Shown: positions 26,031-36,872 of the stretch, piece after piece | How positions within the stretch are numbered: the first letter of the stretch is position 1 | How the letters are laid out: every line of letters begins with the position of its first letter | DNA from: Afifellaceae bacterium | Lineage (GTDB): Bacteria; Pseudomonadota; Alphaproteobacteria; Rhizobiales; Afifellaceae | DNA length: 64,000 bases | Assembly: GCA_028284625.1 (NCBI GenBank) | Contig: JANQRH010000016.1 | Location: 62,001 to 126,000, forward strand | Direction of reading: 5' to 3' | Program-made: the position numbers and the translations under genes | The notes under the pieces: model-generated | What the model saw: the letters and a program-made list of their open reading frames with translations, nothing else | The model's database searches: none | Told to the model about the DNA's origin: nothing

Positions 26031-26648
26031 CTACGTCCTTTCCGCCATGGCGGCATCCACGGCCGCGGCGACCTCGCCTTCGCTGACCTTGCCGCCGACA
26101 AGCGTCTCCACCATGGCGGCGGTGGCGTCGCGCGCGATCGTGTCGACCCCGGCGAGTGCCTGCGTCTTGACCTCGTCGATACGCGCCTCGGCCGCCTCAA
26201 GCTTTCCCTGAAGCTCAGCCTCGGTGCGGGCGCGGTCTGCGTCGATCTCCGCCTTGGTCTCGTCGCGCGCCTTTTGTGCAATGGCGTGAGCGTTTTGCCG
26301 CGCCTCGGCGAGCGCCTGCTCATAGGCAGCGATAGCGGCGTCCGTCTCGTCCTTCATTCGCCCGGCCGCGGCGACGTCGCCGGCGATACGGTTGGAGCGG
26401 TTCTCCAGTATGGCGCCGACGCGGGGCAGCGCGATGCGGCTCATCACGTAATAGAGCGCGCCGAAGGTGATCGCCAACCAGATGATCTGCGAGCCCCAGG
26501 TCGCAGTGTCGAACGGCGGAAAGGTGCCGTGCTCCTCGCCGCCATGCGCCTCCACGCCTTCGTGGAGCTCGTCCGCATGCGGCTGAGCCTCGCCATGCGC
26601 GTCGGCGCTCTCGCCCGATTGCGCATATGCCGATGAGATGAAGATCAC
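26031..26648 (-). CDS. atpF': ATP synthase F0 subunit b' (AtpF2)
   Basis: Second b-type stalk subunit, the b' form of alphaproteobacteria and phototrophs. FPPFDTATWGSQIIWLAITF begins the membrane helix, with the helical stalk after ILENRSNRIAGD. Preceding it is a 55-residue His/Glu-rich extension (HGEAQPHADELHEGVEAHGG) after a hydrophobic VIFISSAYAQ. The GTG at 26648 has GGGAGG 7 bases upstream and leaves atpE un-overlapped, so it replaces the longer frame from 26726. Confidence 0.92.
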   Translation of the reverse strand: MIFISSAYAQSGESADAHGEAQPHADELHEGVEAHGGEEHGTFPPFDTATWGSQIIWLAITFGALYYVMSRIALPRVGAILENRSNRIAGDVAAAGRMKDETDAAIAAYEQALAEARQNAHAIAQKARDETKAEIDADRARTEAELQGKLEAAEARIDEVKTQALAGVDTIARDATAAMVETLVGGKVSEGEVAAAVDAAMAERT

Positions 26649-26715
26649 GCCCGTGCCTCCCAGAGACCCGCCGCGGCGGCAAAGCCGCAACGCGGCCGTC
26701 CCGATCAGCCTGCCG

Positions 26716-26952
26716 CTAGACGGCAAAGATGAGCAGAAGCGCGATCAGGAGCGAGAAGATGCCCAGCGCTTCGGTCACCGCGAAGCCGAAAATCAGACGA
26801 CCGAACTGGCCGTCGGCGGCGGAGGGATTGCGGATCGCGCCGGCGAGGTAATTGCCGAACAGCGAGCCCAGGCCAACGCCTGCGCCACCCATTCCCAGGC
26901 ATGCCATGCCGGCACCGATATATTTGCCGGCATCGACGATCGCTTGTTCCAT
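26716..26952 (-). CDS. atpE: ATP synthase F0 subunit c
   Basis: 78-residue hairpin of two membrane helices forming the proton-driven rotor ring. Helix 1 carries [18 protein letters not shown], the loop is RNPSAADGQ, and helix 2 holds the proton-carrying Glu in [29 protein letters not shown] precedes the ATG. Transcribed after atpB, before b' and b. Confidence 0.98.
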   Translation of the reverse strand: MEQAIVDAGKYIGAGMACLGMGGAGVGLGSLFGNYLAGAIRNPSAADGQFGRLIFGFAVTEALGIFSLLIALLLIFAV

Positions 26953-26992
26953 GATCGGTTCTCCTAAGTTCGAGGATTGGTGCGCTTATCAC

Positions 26993-27763
26993 TCAGTGCG
27001 AGGGATGCAGCGCGTCGTTCAGATACATGCAGGTGAGAATGGCGAAGACGTAGGCCTGCAGGAAGGCCACGAGAAACTCAAGCGCCGTCAGCGCCACGGT
27101 CATGAAGAAGGGGATGATGGCGCCGAACCAGCCGGCAACGCCCCAGGCGCCCAGCATGAGGATGAAGCTGGCAAACACTTTTAGCGTGATGTGGCCGGCG
27201 AGCATGTTGGCGAAGAGACGGACGGAAAGGCTGATCGGACGCGAGAGGAACGAGAGGACTTCAATCGCAACGACCAGCGGCATGAGGAACGAGGGCACGC
27301 CCTTGGGCACGAAGAGCCCGAGGAAGCCAATGCCGTTCCTGTAAAAGCCGTAGACGATGACGAGGGTTATGACGACCAGCGCCAGCGCCGCCGTCACGAC
27401 GATGTGGCTCGTCACCGTGAAGAAGTAGGGAAACATCCCCAGCATGTTCGCCACGAGGATGAACATGAAGAGCGAGAAGACGAAGGGGAAGAAGCGCATG
27501 CCGTCGGTGCCGGCGCTGTCGCGCAGCATGTTGGCGACGAACTCGTAGGCGACTTCCGCAAGCGATTGAAAGCGGCTCGGCACCAATGTGCCGGAACTCG
27601 ATGCGGCGATCATGAAGCCGGAAACCAGCACCACGGTGACGACCATGAAGAGCGCGGAATTGGTGAAGGCGAAATCGATGCCGCCGATCGTGCCGAGATC
27701 CACGATCTCGGTGATCGCGAATTGGTGGATGGGATCGACCCTGTCTTCCGCGCCGCTTGCCAC
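26993..27763 (-). CDS. atpB: ATP synthase F0 subunit a
   Basis: 256-residue membrane stator subunit that conducts protons to the c ring. The essential Arg is in [16 protein letters not shown]; the C-terminal helix reads [22 protein letters not shown]-terminus [12 protein letters not shown] is typical of alphaproteobacteria. The start is GTG at 27763 with GAGAGG upstream. Second gene of the F0 operon, 35 bases after atpI. Confidence 0.97.
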   Translation of the reverse strand: MASGAEDRVDPIHQFAITEIVDLGTIGGIDFAFTNSALFMVVTVVLVSGFMIAASSSGTLVPSRFQSLAEVAYEFVANMLRDSAGTDGMRFFPFVFSLFMFILVANMLGMFPYFFTVTSHIVVTAALALVVITLVIVYGFYRNGIGFLGLFVPKGVPSFLMPLVVAIEVLSFLSRPISLSVRLFANMLAGHITLKVFASFILMLGAWGVAGWFGAIIPFFMTVALTALEFLVAFLQAYVFAILTCMYLNDALHPSH

Positions 27764-27798
27764 GCCTAATTCCTCTCAACGCCCGTCGCCGGGCCCAC

Positions 27799-28173
27799 CT
27801 ATTCGCTTCGCTCGCCGCCTTGCCCATCTTCGGCATCGGCGGATGAAGCCATGCCGCCGGACGCGCGGATCACGTTCACGACCCCGGCACCGAAGCCGAG
27901 AAGCAGGAAGCCGATGAGACCCCATGGCGAGGTTCCCGCCATACGATCCAACCCCCAGCCCAGCGCCGCGCCGACAATGACACCGGCGACGAACTCGCTC
28001 GCCAACCGGAACGCCAGGCCGTAGCCAGCGTTGTCCGTCTTCGGCCGCGCCTCTGCCTGCGAGCGCTCTTTCTTCTCGCTTTCGAGGTCGCGTGACAGAC
28101 GTTCAAGCCGTCGGGCAAGCGCGGCATCGGAGGCGCTTGCGGCCTTGTCCGAATTGCCGTCCTGCGCCGCCAT
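27799..28173 (-). CDS. atpI: ATP synthase assembly protein AtpI
   Basis: 124 residues from the ATG at 28173 (a TTG at 28188 is possible). A charged N-terminal coiled stretch (ARRLERLSRDLESEKKER) precedes two membrane helices (GLAFRLASEFVAGVIVGAALGW and PWGLIGFLLLGFGAGVVNVI), the AtpI/Mg-channel-like layout. First gene of the F0 operon, about 70 bases from its predicted transcription start. Confidence 0.92.
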   Translation of the reverse strand: MAAQDGNSDKAASASDAALARRLERLSRDLESEKKERSQAEARPKTDNAGYGLAFRLASEFVAGVIVGAALGWGLDRMAGTSPWGLIGFLLLGFGAGVVNVIRASGGMASSADAEDGQGGERSE

Positions 28174-28249
28174 CCGAATATCCGCCAACCCGTTCTCGTG
28201 CAGGCAAAGGATAGCGTCGGCAGGGGGTTACCCCTCCGAAACCGCGCGC

Positions 28250-28278
28250 ACCATAGTTTTGGCCCCAGGGGGTGTCAA
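28250..28278 (-). promoter_or_regulatory. Sigma-70-type promoter of the F0 operon
   Basis: On the minus strand, TTGACA (28278-28273), a 17-base spacer and TATGGT (28255-28250). Near-consensus hexamers and spacing. Predicted transcription start near 28243, 55-70 bases upstream of atpI. The reverse complement also faces the 3' end of smc, with no clash. Confidence 0.75.
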
Positions 28279-28360
28279 GGCGGACCGCCGACGCTTCAAC
28301 TCTTTGAATTAAATCACTTTTTCAGCATCACGCGTGGCCCTGAGCACGCCTGCCGATGCG

Positions 28361-31300
28361 TCAACTTGCCTCGCGGAAGCGCTCCGCTGCCTCCAGATCG
28401 ACAGACACGAGCTGCGAGACGCCGCGCTCGGCCATGGTCACGCCGAACAGCCGGTCCATGCGCGCCATGGTGATCGGATTGTGCGTGACGATGACGAAGC
28501 GCGTCGCGGTCCGCTCGCGCATCTCGTCGAGGAGATTGCAGAAGCGCTCAACGTTGGCGTCATCAAGCGGCGCGTCGACCTCGTCGAGCACGCAAATCGG
28601 CGAGGGATTGGTCAGGAACACCGCAAAAATCAGCGCCAGCGCCGTGAGTGCCTGCTCGCCGCCGGAGAGCAGCGTCATCGTCTGCGGACGCTTGCCCGGC
28701 GGCCGCGCCAGAATCTCCAGCCCCGCCTCAAGCGGATCGTCGGAGCCGACCAGCTTCAGCTCCGCCGTGCCACCATCGAAGAGCCGCTGGAAGAGGCTGG
28801 AGAAATGCTCGCCGACGGCCTCAAACGCCTTGAGCAGGCGCTCGCGGCCTTCGCGGTTGAGGTTGTGGATGCCCTGGCGGAGCCGTTTGATCGCCTCTTC
28901 CAGGTCTTCGTGCTCGGCACGCATCTCGCCGAGCCGCGTCTCCAGCTCTCCCGCCTCTTCTTCGGCGCGGAGATTGACGCTGCCGAGCCGCTCGCGCTCG
29001 GCCTTCAGCCGGTGCAGCCGCGTCTCCGCGGCGCTGGCCTCCGGCAACTCGGCGCCGGGCTGAAGCTCAGCAATATCGCGCAACGCATCCTGCCGCCCGT
29101 CAAAATGCTCTGCGATCTGCGTCGCCAGTTCCTGCTTGCGCGCCTCCGCTGCGATGACGCGCTCTTCGTCGCGGCCGCGCGTCTCGCGCGCCTCCGACAG
29201 GGCTTCCGCCAGCGCGCGCGCCTTCTCCTGCGTGTCGCGGTGCGTGTGCTCAGCCACGGAGAGGTCGTGCGACGCCGTCGCCGCACCCTGCTCGGCAGCC
29301 TCCACGTCGCTCTGCAGTGCGCGCCGGCGCTCCTCGAAGATACTCGGATCGTCCGGGGTCGCCGCGATTTCCGTGTCGAGCGCCTTGAGGCGCTTGTTGA
29401 GCGATTCCACCCGCTCCTCGGCGCGCTTCAACCGTGTTGTCCAGCGCTGTCGCTCATTGGCGATCTCCGCCACGCGGCGGCCGCGCACGGTCTCTTCATG
29501 CGCGGCGCGCTCCGCTTCAAGCCGCGCTTCCGCCGCGGCGCTGCGGTCCTTCGCCAAGGCCGCCTGCACATCGTCGCGGCGCTCTTCGAGTTCAGCCGTA
29601 TCGGTCAGCGCCTCAAGCGCATCGCCGGCGGCACCGAGCTCAGCGTCGCCGGCCTCCGCATCGGCCTCAATGCGGGCCAGCGCGCCGGCGAAGGCCGACA
29701 GACGCTCCGTGATCCGGCTCTTGTGGCGCTCCGCATCGGCCAGGTCGCGACGACAAACATCGACGGCCTCGCGCGCCTCCTGCAGGGCGCGACGTGAATC
29801 CGCGTCGAGATATTCCGCGTCGGCGCGCACCTGCGTGGCCATGCCGAACAGGTCGAGGGCATTCTCCAGCGCCTTCTTGGCGGTCTTCAGCTCGCTGACG
29901 ACTTCCGCAACACGGTTGCGTTGCTCAAGGCGTCGCGCGCCTGAAGCAGCAGACCCGGCCACGGCGCGGAACCCGTCCCAGCGCCACAACCCGCCCTCGC
30001 GTGAGACCAACCGCTGACCAGCCGCCAGCTTGGGCTGCAGCGAGGCCGCCTGCTCGACCGCCACAACACCGATCTGGCTGAGCCGGCGCGTCAGGTTCTG
30101 CGGCCCTTTGACGAAAGCGGTGAGCGGCTCCACGCCGAAGGGCAGCGGCGCATCCTTGTCGCTCGGCCCGGCGTCCCCCCAAACGGCGGGGGCCTCCTCG
30201 TTGAGCGACGCATCGAGATCATCGCCCAAAGCGGCGGCGAGCGCGCGCTCATAGCCGGCCGTGACGGTGAGCAGATCGATGAGCGGTTGAAAGCGCTTGG
30301 TGCTTTCCAGGTCGAGCAGCTCGGCGAGCGTGCGGGCCTCAGCCTGCAGGGCCCCGTATTTCCGCTCAGCAGCATCAAGCGGCCCGCGGGCGCGCTGCTC
30401 GGTGTCGCGCGCGGTCGCGAGTGTGGCGTGGGCGGCCTCCGCCTCCTTCGCCTTTTCGGCGACGACGGCCTCAGCCGATGCCAAAGCGGTCTTCGCCGCC
30501 TCCACATCCTCTTCGCCGCCATGCTCGGCAACGAGTTGATCGCGCTGTTCGTTTACGGCTGCGCGCTCTTGCTGGAGACGGGCGAGCTTGGCCTGCGCTT
30601 CGCGAATGCCGCGCTCGCGCGAGGTACGCTCAGCGCTTGCGGCGGCAACAGCGCCGGCGGCGGCGGCGAACTCCGCTTCGCGAGCGGTGACGGCGGCGGC
30701 GGCCTCCTCCGCGCTGGCACGGGCGGCGGCAATGCGTTCCGCCGCTTCCTCAGTCTCCTGCTGAAGTCCGGCTTCCTCCGCGCCGAGCCGCTCTGCGGCG
30801 GCTGACGCGTCGCTGCTGATCTCCATCTCGTGCTGCAAGTCGGCAGCGGCCTCGGCGCGACGGGTGATCAATTCCTCACGGCGTGCCTTGCGCTCCGCCT
30901 CTTCGCGGTCGATCTCCTTGGCCGCGACCTTCAGGCGCTCCAGTTTGGCGGTCGCCTGCGCGGCGCGGCGCCGCAGCTCAGGCAGCGCGCTCGCGGCCGT
31001 GGATTCGTTCTCAACCGCCTCGTCCTGCTGAGCGGCGGCCGCGTCGAAGGCCGTCTTCGCCTCAGAAAGCTCCGCCTTCGCGTCGGCGAGCCGCGCTTCG
31101 GCGGCCTCCCAATGAATGACGTAGAGGATCGCCTCCGATTTGCGGATCTCGGAGGAGACCTTGCGGTAGCGCACGGCCTGGCGCGCCTGGCGCCGCAAGC
31201 CGTCCAGCCGGCCGCCGATCTCCGCCATCACGTCGTCGAGACGCTCCAGGTTCTGCTCGGCCGCGCGCAGCTTCTGCTCCGCCTCATTGCGGCGGGCATG

Positions 31301-31807
31301 CAGCCCGGAAATGCCGGCAGCGTCCTCCAGGATGCCGCGGCGCTGCACCGGCTTGGCGGCAATCAGCTCCGCCACGCGGCCCTGGCGCACCAAAGCCGTG
31401 GAATGGGCGCCCGTGGCGGCGTCGGCAAAGATGAGCTGGACGTCGCGGGCACGAACCTCGCGGCCGTTGAGGCGATAGGTGGAGCCGGAATCGCGCTCGA
31501 TGCGGCGGCTGATCTCCAAGGATTCCGGCCCTTTGCCGCGGCCCTCGTCGCGCTCGGCAATCAGCGCGACCTCCGCCACATTGCGCGCCGGACGGCTGCC
31601 GGAGCCGGAGAAGATGACATCCTCCATGCCGCCGCCGCGCATCGCCTTGTAGGAGCTTTCGCCCATGACGAAGCGCAGCGCCTCGACCAGGTTCGACTTG
31701 CCGCAGCCGTTGGGGCCGACAATGCCGGTGAGGCCCGGTTCGACCGGGATGTCGGTGGCATCGACGAAGGACTTGAACCCGACAAGACGGAGACGCGAGA
31801 CCTTCAT
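28361..31807 (-). CDS. smc: Chromosome segregation ATPase SMC
   Basis: 1148-residue condensin from ATG 31807; the longer frame from 31918 lacks support. Order: Walker A GIVGPNGCGKSNLVEALRFV, N-terminal ATPase head with KAMRGGGMEDVIFSG; long coiled coil; hinge around residues 500-640 (including GLWRWDGFRAVAG); second coiled coil; then signature motif LLSGGEQALTALALIF and Walker B ICVLDEVDAPLDD. It is the last gene of a minus-strand cluster dciA - dsbA-like - smc, an arrangement conserved in Rhizobiales. Codon use is like its neighbours. Confidence 0.97.
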   Translation of the reverse strand: MKVSRLRLVGFKSFVDATDIPVEPGLTGIVGPNGCGKSNLVEALRFVMGESSYKAMRGGGMEDVIFSGSGSRPARNVAEVALIAERDEGRGKGPESLEISRRIERDSGSTYRLNGREVRARDVQLIFADAATGAHSTALVRQGRVAELIAAKPVQRRGILEDAAGISGLHARRNEAEQKLRAAEQNLERLDDVMAEIGGRLDGLRRQARQAVRYRKVSSEIRKSEAILYVIHWEAAEARLADAKAELSEAKTAFDAAAAQQDEAVENESTAASALPELRRRAAQATAKLERLKVAAKEIDREEAERKARREELITRRAEAAADLQHEMEISSDASAAAERLGAEEAGLQQETEEAAERIAAARASAEEAAAAVTAREAEFAAAAGAVAAASAERTSRERGIREAQAKLARLQQERAAVNEQRDQLVAEHGGEEDVEAAKTALASAEAVVAEKAKEAEAAHATLATARDTEQRARGPLDAAERKYGALQAEARTLAELLDLESTKRFQPLIDLLTVTAGYERALAAALGDDLDASLNEEAPAVWGDAGPSDKDAPLPFGVEPLTAFVKGPQNLTRRLSQIGVVAVEQAASLQPKLAAGQRLVSREGGLWRWDGFRAVAGSAASGARRLEQRNRVAEVVSELKTAKKALENALDLFGMATQVRADAEYLDADSRRALQEAREAVDVCRRDLADAERHKSRITERLSAFAGALARIEADAEAGDAELGAAGDALEALTDTAELEERRDDVQAALAKDRSAAAEARLEAERAAHEETVRGRRVAEIANERQRWTTRLKRAEERVESLNKRLKALDTEIAATPDDPSIFEERRRALQSDVEAAEQGAATASHDLSVAEHTHRDTQEKARALAEALSEARETRGRDEERVIAAEARKQELATQIAEHFDGRQDALRDIAELQPGAELPEASAAETRLHRLKAERERLGSVNLRAEEEAGELETRLGEMRAEHEDLEEAIKRLRQGIHNLNREGRERLLKAFEAVGEHFSSLFQRLFDGGTAELKLVGSDDPLEAGLEILARPPGKRPQTMTLLSGGEQALTALALIFAVFLTNPSPICVLDEVDAPLDDANVERFCNLLDEMRERTATRFVIVTHNPITMARMDRLFGVTMAERGVSQLVSVDLEAAERFREAS

Positions 31808-32068
31808 CGGTACAGCCGCCTCCGACCGGCGCAAGGCCGGTTCTCCACGCCACCCGTGAGGCGGCCCGCTTTCAGCGTCCAACTTTGCAAGGGGCACCGC
31901 ACAAAAAGCCTGCCACACACCTTATAGAAGGCCGACGCCGCGCGCACGCCAAATGAGCGCGCCAACCGCACAAACCGCCTCTGCTGTGAATAGTGCCTGA
32001 TTCGGGCTCAGAGCCACATAGGCCAAGAGGCTTGCGTCACAGGCGTGTGGTGGAGAGCTCTCGGCGCG

Positions 32069-32710
32069 TTATTGCCCGGCGGCGGCGAGCATCGGACCAA
32101 TGACCCGGTCCCACTCCTCCATCGGTAGAGCGCCGACCTGCTTCTCGCCGTTGGCGAAGAATGTCGGCGTACCGGTGACGCCGAATGATTGGGCACGCTG
32201 CATGGACACGTCGAGCGCGCCGAGCAGCGTCTGGTTACTCAGACAGGCGTCGAAGGTCTCCTGCGTAAAGTCGAAGGCTTTCGCCTGTTCAAGGATCGCG
32301 TTGCGCATATCGTCGGAGCGCAGCCATTGGTCCTGATTGGCGAAATAGGCGTCCACCACGTCGAAGTAGCGATCGGCCGGCGCGCAACGGGCGATCGCGG
32401 TGATGGCGACATCGGCGCCGTTCCGCAAAAACTCACGGAAGATGTACCGCACCTGGCCGGTGTCGATGTATTTGGCTTTGAAGTCGCCGAAAGTGTTGTT
32501 GTGGAACGTCGCGCAGTGCGGACAGGTGAAGGAGGCGTATTCAACGACCGTGACCGGCGCATCTTCCGGCCCCAGCACCTTCTGCCCAAGCTGGCCGGGG
32601 CCGTGAAGCTCCTGGAGGTTGACGCTTTGCGCCAGCGCGGCCAGCGGATGAAGCGCGATTGCGCCAGCGGCGGATGTCGTCAGGAAGACGCGACGATTGA
32701 TCGTGAGCAT
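32069..32710 (-). CDS. DsbA-family thiol:disulfide interchange protein
   Basis: 213 residues, exported (twin-arginine-like INRRVFLTTSAAGAIALHPL, cleavage after ALAQ). The thioredoxin-fold active site is FTCPHCATFH, the cis-Pro segment GVTGTPTFFANG. Probable periplasmic disulfide oxidase or reductase/isomerase. Starts at ATG 32710. Between dciA and smc on the same strand; in Rhizobiales this position is often occupied by such a DsbA-like gene. Confidence 0.9.
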   Translation of the reverse strand: MLTINRRVFLTTSAAGAIALHPLAALAQSVNLQELHGPGQLGQKVLGPEDAPVTVVEYASFTCPHCATFHNNTFGDFKAKYIDTGQVRYIFREFLRNGADVAITAIARCAPADRYFDVVDAYFANQDQWLRSDDMRNAILEQAKAFDFTQETFDACLSNQTLLGALDVSMQRAQSFGVTGTPTFFANGEKQVGALPMEEWDRVIGPMLAAAGQ

Positions 32711-32817
32711 GTCGTACCTCTTTGGCGCCAAGCTTTAGCGGCGGCCGCTGAACCAAGGCTGAATGCGGATTTCGCCCTCTTAGGGTGTTTTAGAGCTGCC
32801 GCAAACGCGCCCAAGCG

Positions 32818-33291
32818 TCACGATCGTGCGATGACGCCGCGGGCAAGCGCCGTAAGCGAGGCCCGCAGCTCCTCGTCGAACGGCTTCAGCCGCTCCTCCA
32901 TTTCGGGCGAGATCGCCACCTCCTGCGGCGGCGCGGGCGGATCCTTGTCTTGCGTCCCGACCGGACGCTGCACGATGCGAACGGCGCCGACGGCCGGATA
33001 GCCGAAATAAGCGTTCAGGCGCTCACGCACTTGTTCCGTTTCGTGTGCGAATTGCAGGGCAAGTGCGGGATCGCACCGGACAACCAAAGTGGCGGCGGAA
33101 CCGTCGCGCGACCAGCGGATACGGTCAGGCGCGGTGCGCCCGGCATAGGCCGCGCCGACGATATCGGGCCACCAGGCCAGAAGCTCCGCGCGCGCCAGAC
33201 CACGCTTGCGCACCAGCGGGTCGATCGACGCACCCACCAGCTCCGCCAGCGGCTTGGCCATCGGGGCCCGCTTCTTCGCCGGGTGCGACAT
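32818..33291 (-). CDS. DUF721 protein, DciA-like helicase-loading factor
   Basis: 157 residues with the DUF721 core LAWWPDIVGAAYAGRTAPDRI, then TLVVRCDPALALQFAHE and a beta-rich segment; the C-terminus is disordered and Pro-rich. The DciA group of this family assists DnaB loading at replication forks; this assignment is by family only. AAGGAG precedes the ATG. Divergent from mutY. Confidence 0.85.
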   Translation of the reverse strand: MSHPAKKRAPMAKPLAELVGASIDPLVRKRGLARAELLAWWPDIVGAAYAGRTAPDRIRWSRDGSAATLVVRCDPALALQFAHETEQVRERLNAYFGYPAVGAVRIVQRPVGTQDKDPPAPPQEVAISPEMEERLKPFDEELRASLTALARGVIARS

Positions 33292-33340
33292 TGTTGATTA
33301 GGCTCCTTCAGAGCTTGCCAGAAGTGCTTAGCCATACACA

Positions 33341-34483
33341 GTGGCGCGGATGCAGGCCAAGCTAGCGAAGCCGAAGCGCGCGGCAAAGCGCAAACCGTCG
33401 CCGCCGGCCGAAGCGTCGCTGGCCGACGACCTTATCCACTGGTACGAGCGCCATCACCGGCGGCTGCCCTGGCGCGTGGGACCGCGCGAGCGGCGGCGCG
33501 GCGTCCGGCCCGATCCGTATCGGGTGTGGCTTTCCGAAATCATGCTTCAGCAGACAACCGTCAAAGCCGTGGCGCCCTACTTCCAGCGCTTCGTCGAACG
33601 CTGGCCGACGCTTGCTGATCTTGCCGCAGCGGACGAGCGTGACGTGATGGCGGCGTGGGCGGGGCTTGGATATTACTCGCGGGCCCGCAACCTCATTGCC
33701 TGCGCGCGCGCCGTCGCCGACTTGCCGGATAAGCGATTTCCCGACGACCCGGGAGAGCTGGAACGACTGCCGGGCATCGGGGCCTACACCGCGGCGGCGA
33801 TCGCGGCGATCGCATTCGACAGACAAGCGGCCGCCGTCGACGGCAATGTGGAGCGTGTCGTCTCGCGGCTCCTGGCGCTCGATGAGCCGTCACCCGGTCT
33901 CAAGGTGACAGTGCGCGATCGGCTGCGTCCCATCGTGCCGGCGGATCATCCCGGCGCGTTCGCCGAGGCGCTGATGGATCTCGGCGCGACCATCTGCACG
34001 CCCAAGAAGCCGGCGTGCGCGCTGTGCCCCTGGTCTGAGCCATGCCGCACGCGCCGTGAGGGTCGGCAGGAAGAGCTGCCAATCAAAGCGCCGCGCAAGA
34101 CGCGGCCCGTCCGCTACGGCACGGCCTTTGTGGCGCGCCGCGCCGATGGCGCAATCCTGCTGCGCCGCCGGCCGCCGCGTGGGCTCCTTGGCGGCATGAA
34201 CGAAGTGCCCAATACCGAATGGGGCGACACTCCGGCCAAGCGGCCAAAGCCGCCGCTTCGCGCCGCGTGGGTTAGGACTGCCGTGCCGGTGGAGCACGTC
34301 TTCACGCACTTTGCCTTGCGGCTCAATGTGGAGCGGGCCGAGATCGCTGCGGACATTCCGGCGCCCGCCGGGCATTTCTGGGTTGCCGCCGGCGCGCTGT
34401 CGGACGCTGCGTTGCCGAGCGTTATGAAAAAAGTCATCGAAGCGGCCTATCCGGGCGCGACGAAGAATCAACGCGAGGACTAA
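33341..34483 (+). CDS. mutY: A/G-specific adenine glycosylase
   Basis: Removes adenine mispaired with 8-oxoG. HhH motif LPGIGAYTAAAIAAIAF, catalytic Asp in VDGNVERVVSRL, [4Fe-4S] ligands CTPKKPACALCPWSEPC (C-x6-C-x2-C-x5-C), and a C-terminal NUDIX-like 8-oxoG recognition domain (PVEHVFTHFALRLNV). Start is GTG at 33341 or ATG at 33350. It overlaps the HAD gene by one base (TAATG). Divergent from dciA. Confidence 0.96.
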   Translation: MARMQAKLAKPKRAAKRKPSPPAEASLADDLIHWYERHHRRLPWRVGPRERRRGVRPDPYRVWLSEIMLQQTTVKAVAPYFQRFVERWPTLADLAAADERDVMAAWAGLGYYSRARNLIACARAVADLPDKRFPDDPGELERLPGIGAYTAAAIAAIAFDRQAAAVDGNVERVVSRLLALDEPSPGLKVTVRDRLRPIVPADHPGAFAEALMDLGATICTPKKPACALCPWSEPCRTRREGRQEELPIKAPRKTRPVRYGTAFVARRADGAILLRRRPPRGLLGGMNEVPNTEWGDTPAKRPKPPLRAAWVRTAVPVEHVFTHFALRLNVERAEIAADIPAPAGHFWVAAGALSDAALPSVMKKVIEAAYPGATKNQRED

Positions 34484-35097
34484 TGCCCGACATCCGCCAT
34501 ATCGTGTTCGACGTCGGTCGGGTGCTGGTGCACTACGACCCGCACCTTGGCTATGCCGATCTCATCCCCGACGCCGCGGAGCGGCAGGCGTTTTTGTCCG
34601 ATGTCTGCTCGGCAGCCTGGAACCAGGAGCAGGATCGCGGGCGGAGTTGGCCGGACGCCGAGGCGGAGGCGATTGCCCGTCATCCCGACAAAGCCGACCT
34701 CATCCGCGCTTACCGGCAACGCTGGCGCTTGATGGTGCCGCACGCCTATGACGACACGGTCGTGATCCTGCGCGCGCTGATCGCCGCCGGACGCGACGTG
34801 ACGATGCTGACAAATTTCGCCAGCGACACTTTTCGCGAAGCGCAGGCGCGCTTCACGTTTCTGACCGAAAGCCGCGGCGTGACCGTGTCCGGCGATGTGC
34901 GGCTCTTAAAGCCCGACCCGGCCATCTACGCCCATCACACCAAGGCGTTCGGGCTGGAGCCGTCGGCGACGCTCTTCTTCGACGATTCGCCGCACAATAT
35001 CGACGGCGCACGGGCGGCCGGCTGGAAGGCAGAGCTCTTCCAGTCAGCCGATGGCATGCGTCGGGATTTGGAGCGCTACGGCATCTCGCCGGCCTGA
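34483..35097 (+). CDS. HAD-superfamily hydrolase (YihX-like)
   Basis: 204 residues, ATG overlapping the mutY stop. Motif I IVFDVGRVLVHYDP keeps the first Asp but has Gly in place of the second Asp of DxD, a feature of the YihX-like group; motif II is TNFASDTF, motif III KPDPAIY and FFDDSPHN (motif IV). Likely sugar phosphatase or related; substrate unknown. The start coupling suggests co-expression with mutY. Confidence 0.9.
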   Translation: MPDIRHIVFDVGRVLVHYDPHLGYADLIPDAAERQAFLSDVCSAAWNQEQDRGRSWPDAEAEAIARHPDKADLIRAYRQRWRLMVPHAYDDTVVILRALIAAGRDVTMLTNFASDTFREAQARFTFLTESRGVTVSGDVRLLKPDPAIYAHHTKAFGLEPSATLFFDDSPHNIDGARAAGWKAELFQSADGMRRDLERYGISPA

Positions 35098-35115
35098 GCG
35101 CGACGCCCGTGGGCG

Positions 35116-35427
35116 CTAGCCCGTGTAGCCCTGCCGGGCGGCGTTGGCCTCGCAGTCCTTCTTCGACTTGTAGCCTTCCGTCGACGCTCCGATCGTCTGG
35201 CCGTTGGAGGCCTTGCGGCGCCAGCGATGTTCACCGCGCTTGTCGGTATAGAATTCCCATTTGTCCGACGGATTGGGACCGCGGTTCATGTTGGCTTCGC
35301 AATCCTTTTTGGACTTGTAGCCTTCCGACGATGCGCCGACCACTTGGCCGTTGGAGGCCTTGCGCCGCCAACGATATTCGCCGCGCTTATCGGTGTAGAC
35401 TTCAAAGGTGTCGTTCTCGCCGGCCAT
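35116..35427 (-). CDS. YegP-family protein (two DUF1508 repeats)
   Basis: 103 residues made of two nearly identical ~48-residue repeats: FEVYTDKRGEYRWRRKASNG and FYTDKRGEHRWRRKASNGQ, each followed by GAS.EGYKSKKDCEAN. This duplicated layout is standard for YegP. Start at ATG 35427; the longer frame from 35475 lacks support. Small cytoplasmic protein of unknown role. Confidence 0.93.
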   Translation of the reverse strand: MAGENDTFEVYTDKRGEYRWRRKASNGQVVGASSEGYKSKKDCEANMNRGPNPSDKWEFYTDKRGEHRWRRKASNGQTIGASTEGYKSKKDCEANAARQGYTG

Positions 35428-35595
35428 GGCCTCCCCCGTAAGGTTTGTTCGTGCCTGGGAATCGTGCCCCCACAACCGGCACCTTGGCGAATCGGAATCG
35501 CCGCTTCAAGGGCGCGCGAGGCGCCGGCCACAAGTTGCGCCGGCCGGCGTGGACAACCTGTTCGGTGGGCAACCTTTTCGACTGAGAACCGGCGG

Positions 35596-36802
<1,207 letters not shown>

Positions 36803-36872
36803 CGGTCTGCCCTTATGTTCGGCCGATCCCGTGGTATAGAGCGCATCAAGCCGTGCGCTTGGGAGGAAAGCT

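Noticed and set aside
28334-29797. 487-residue plus-strand open frame overlapping smc
   Set aside because: No domain, Arg/Leu-rich shadow; smc covers the region with Walker B and signature motifs.
30830-31927. 365-residue open frame on the plus strand antisense to smc
   Set aside because: Arg/Ala/Gly-rich with no recognisable domain; a shadow of the GC-rich third-position pattern of smc, which is unambiguous.
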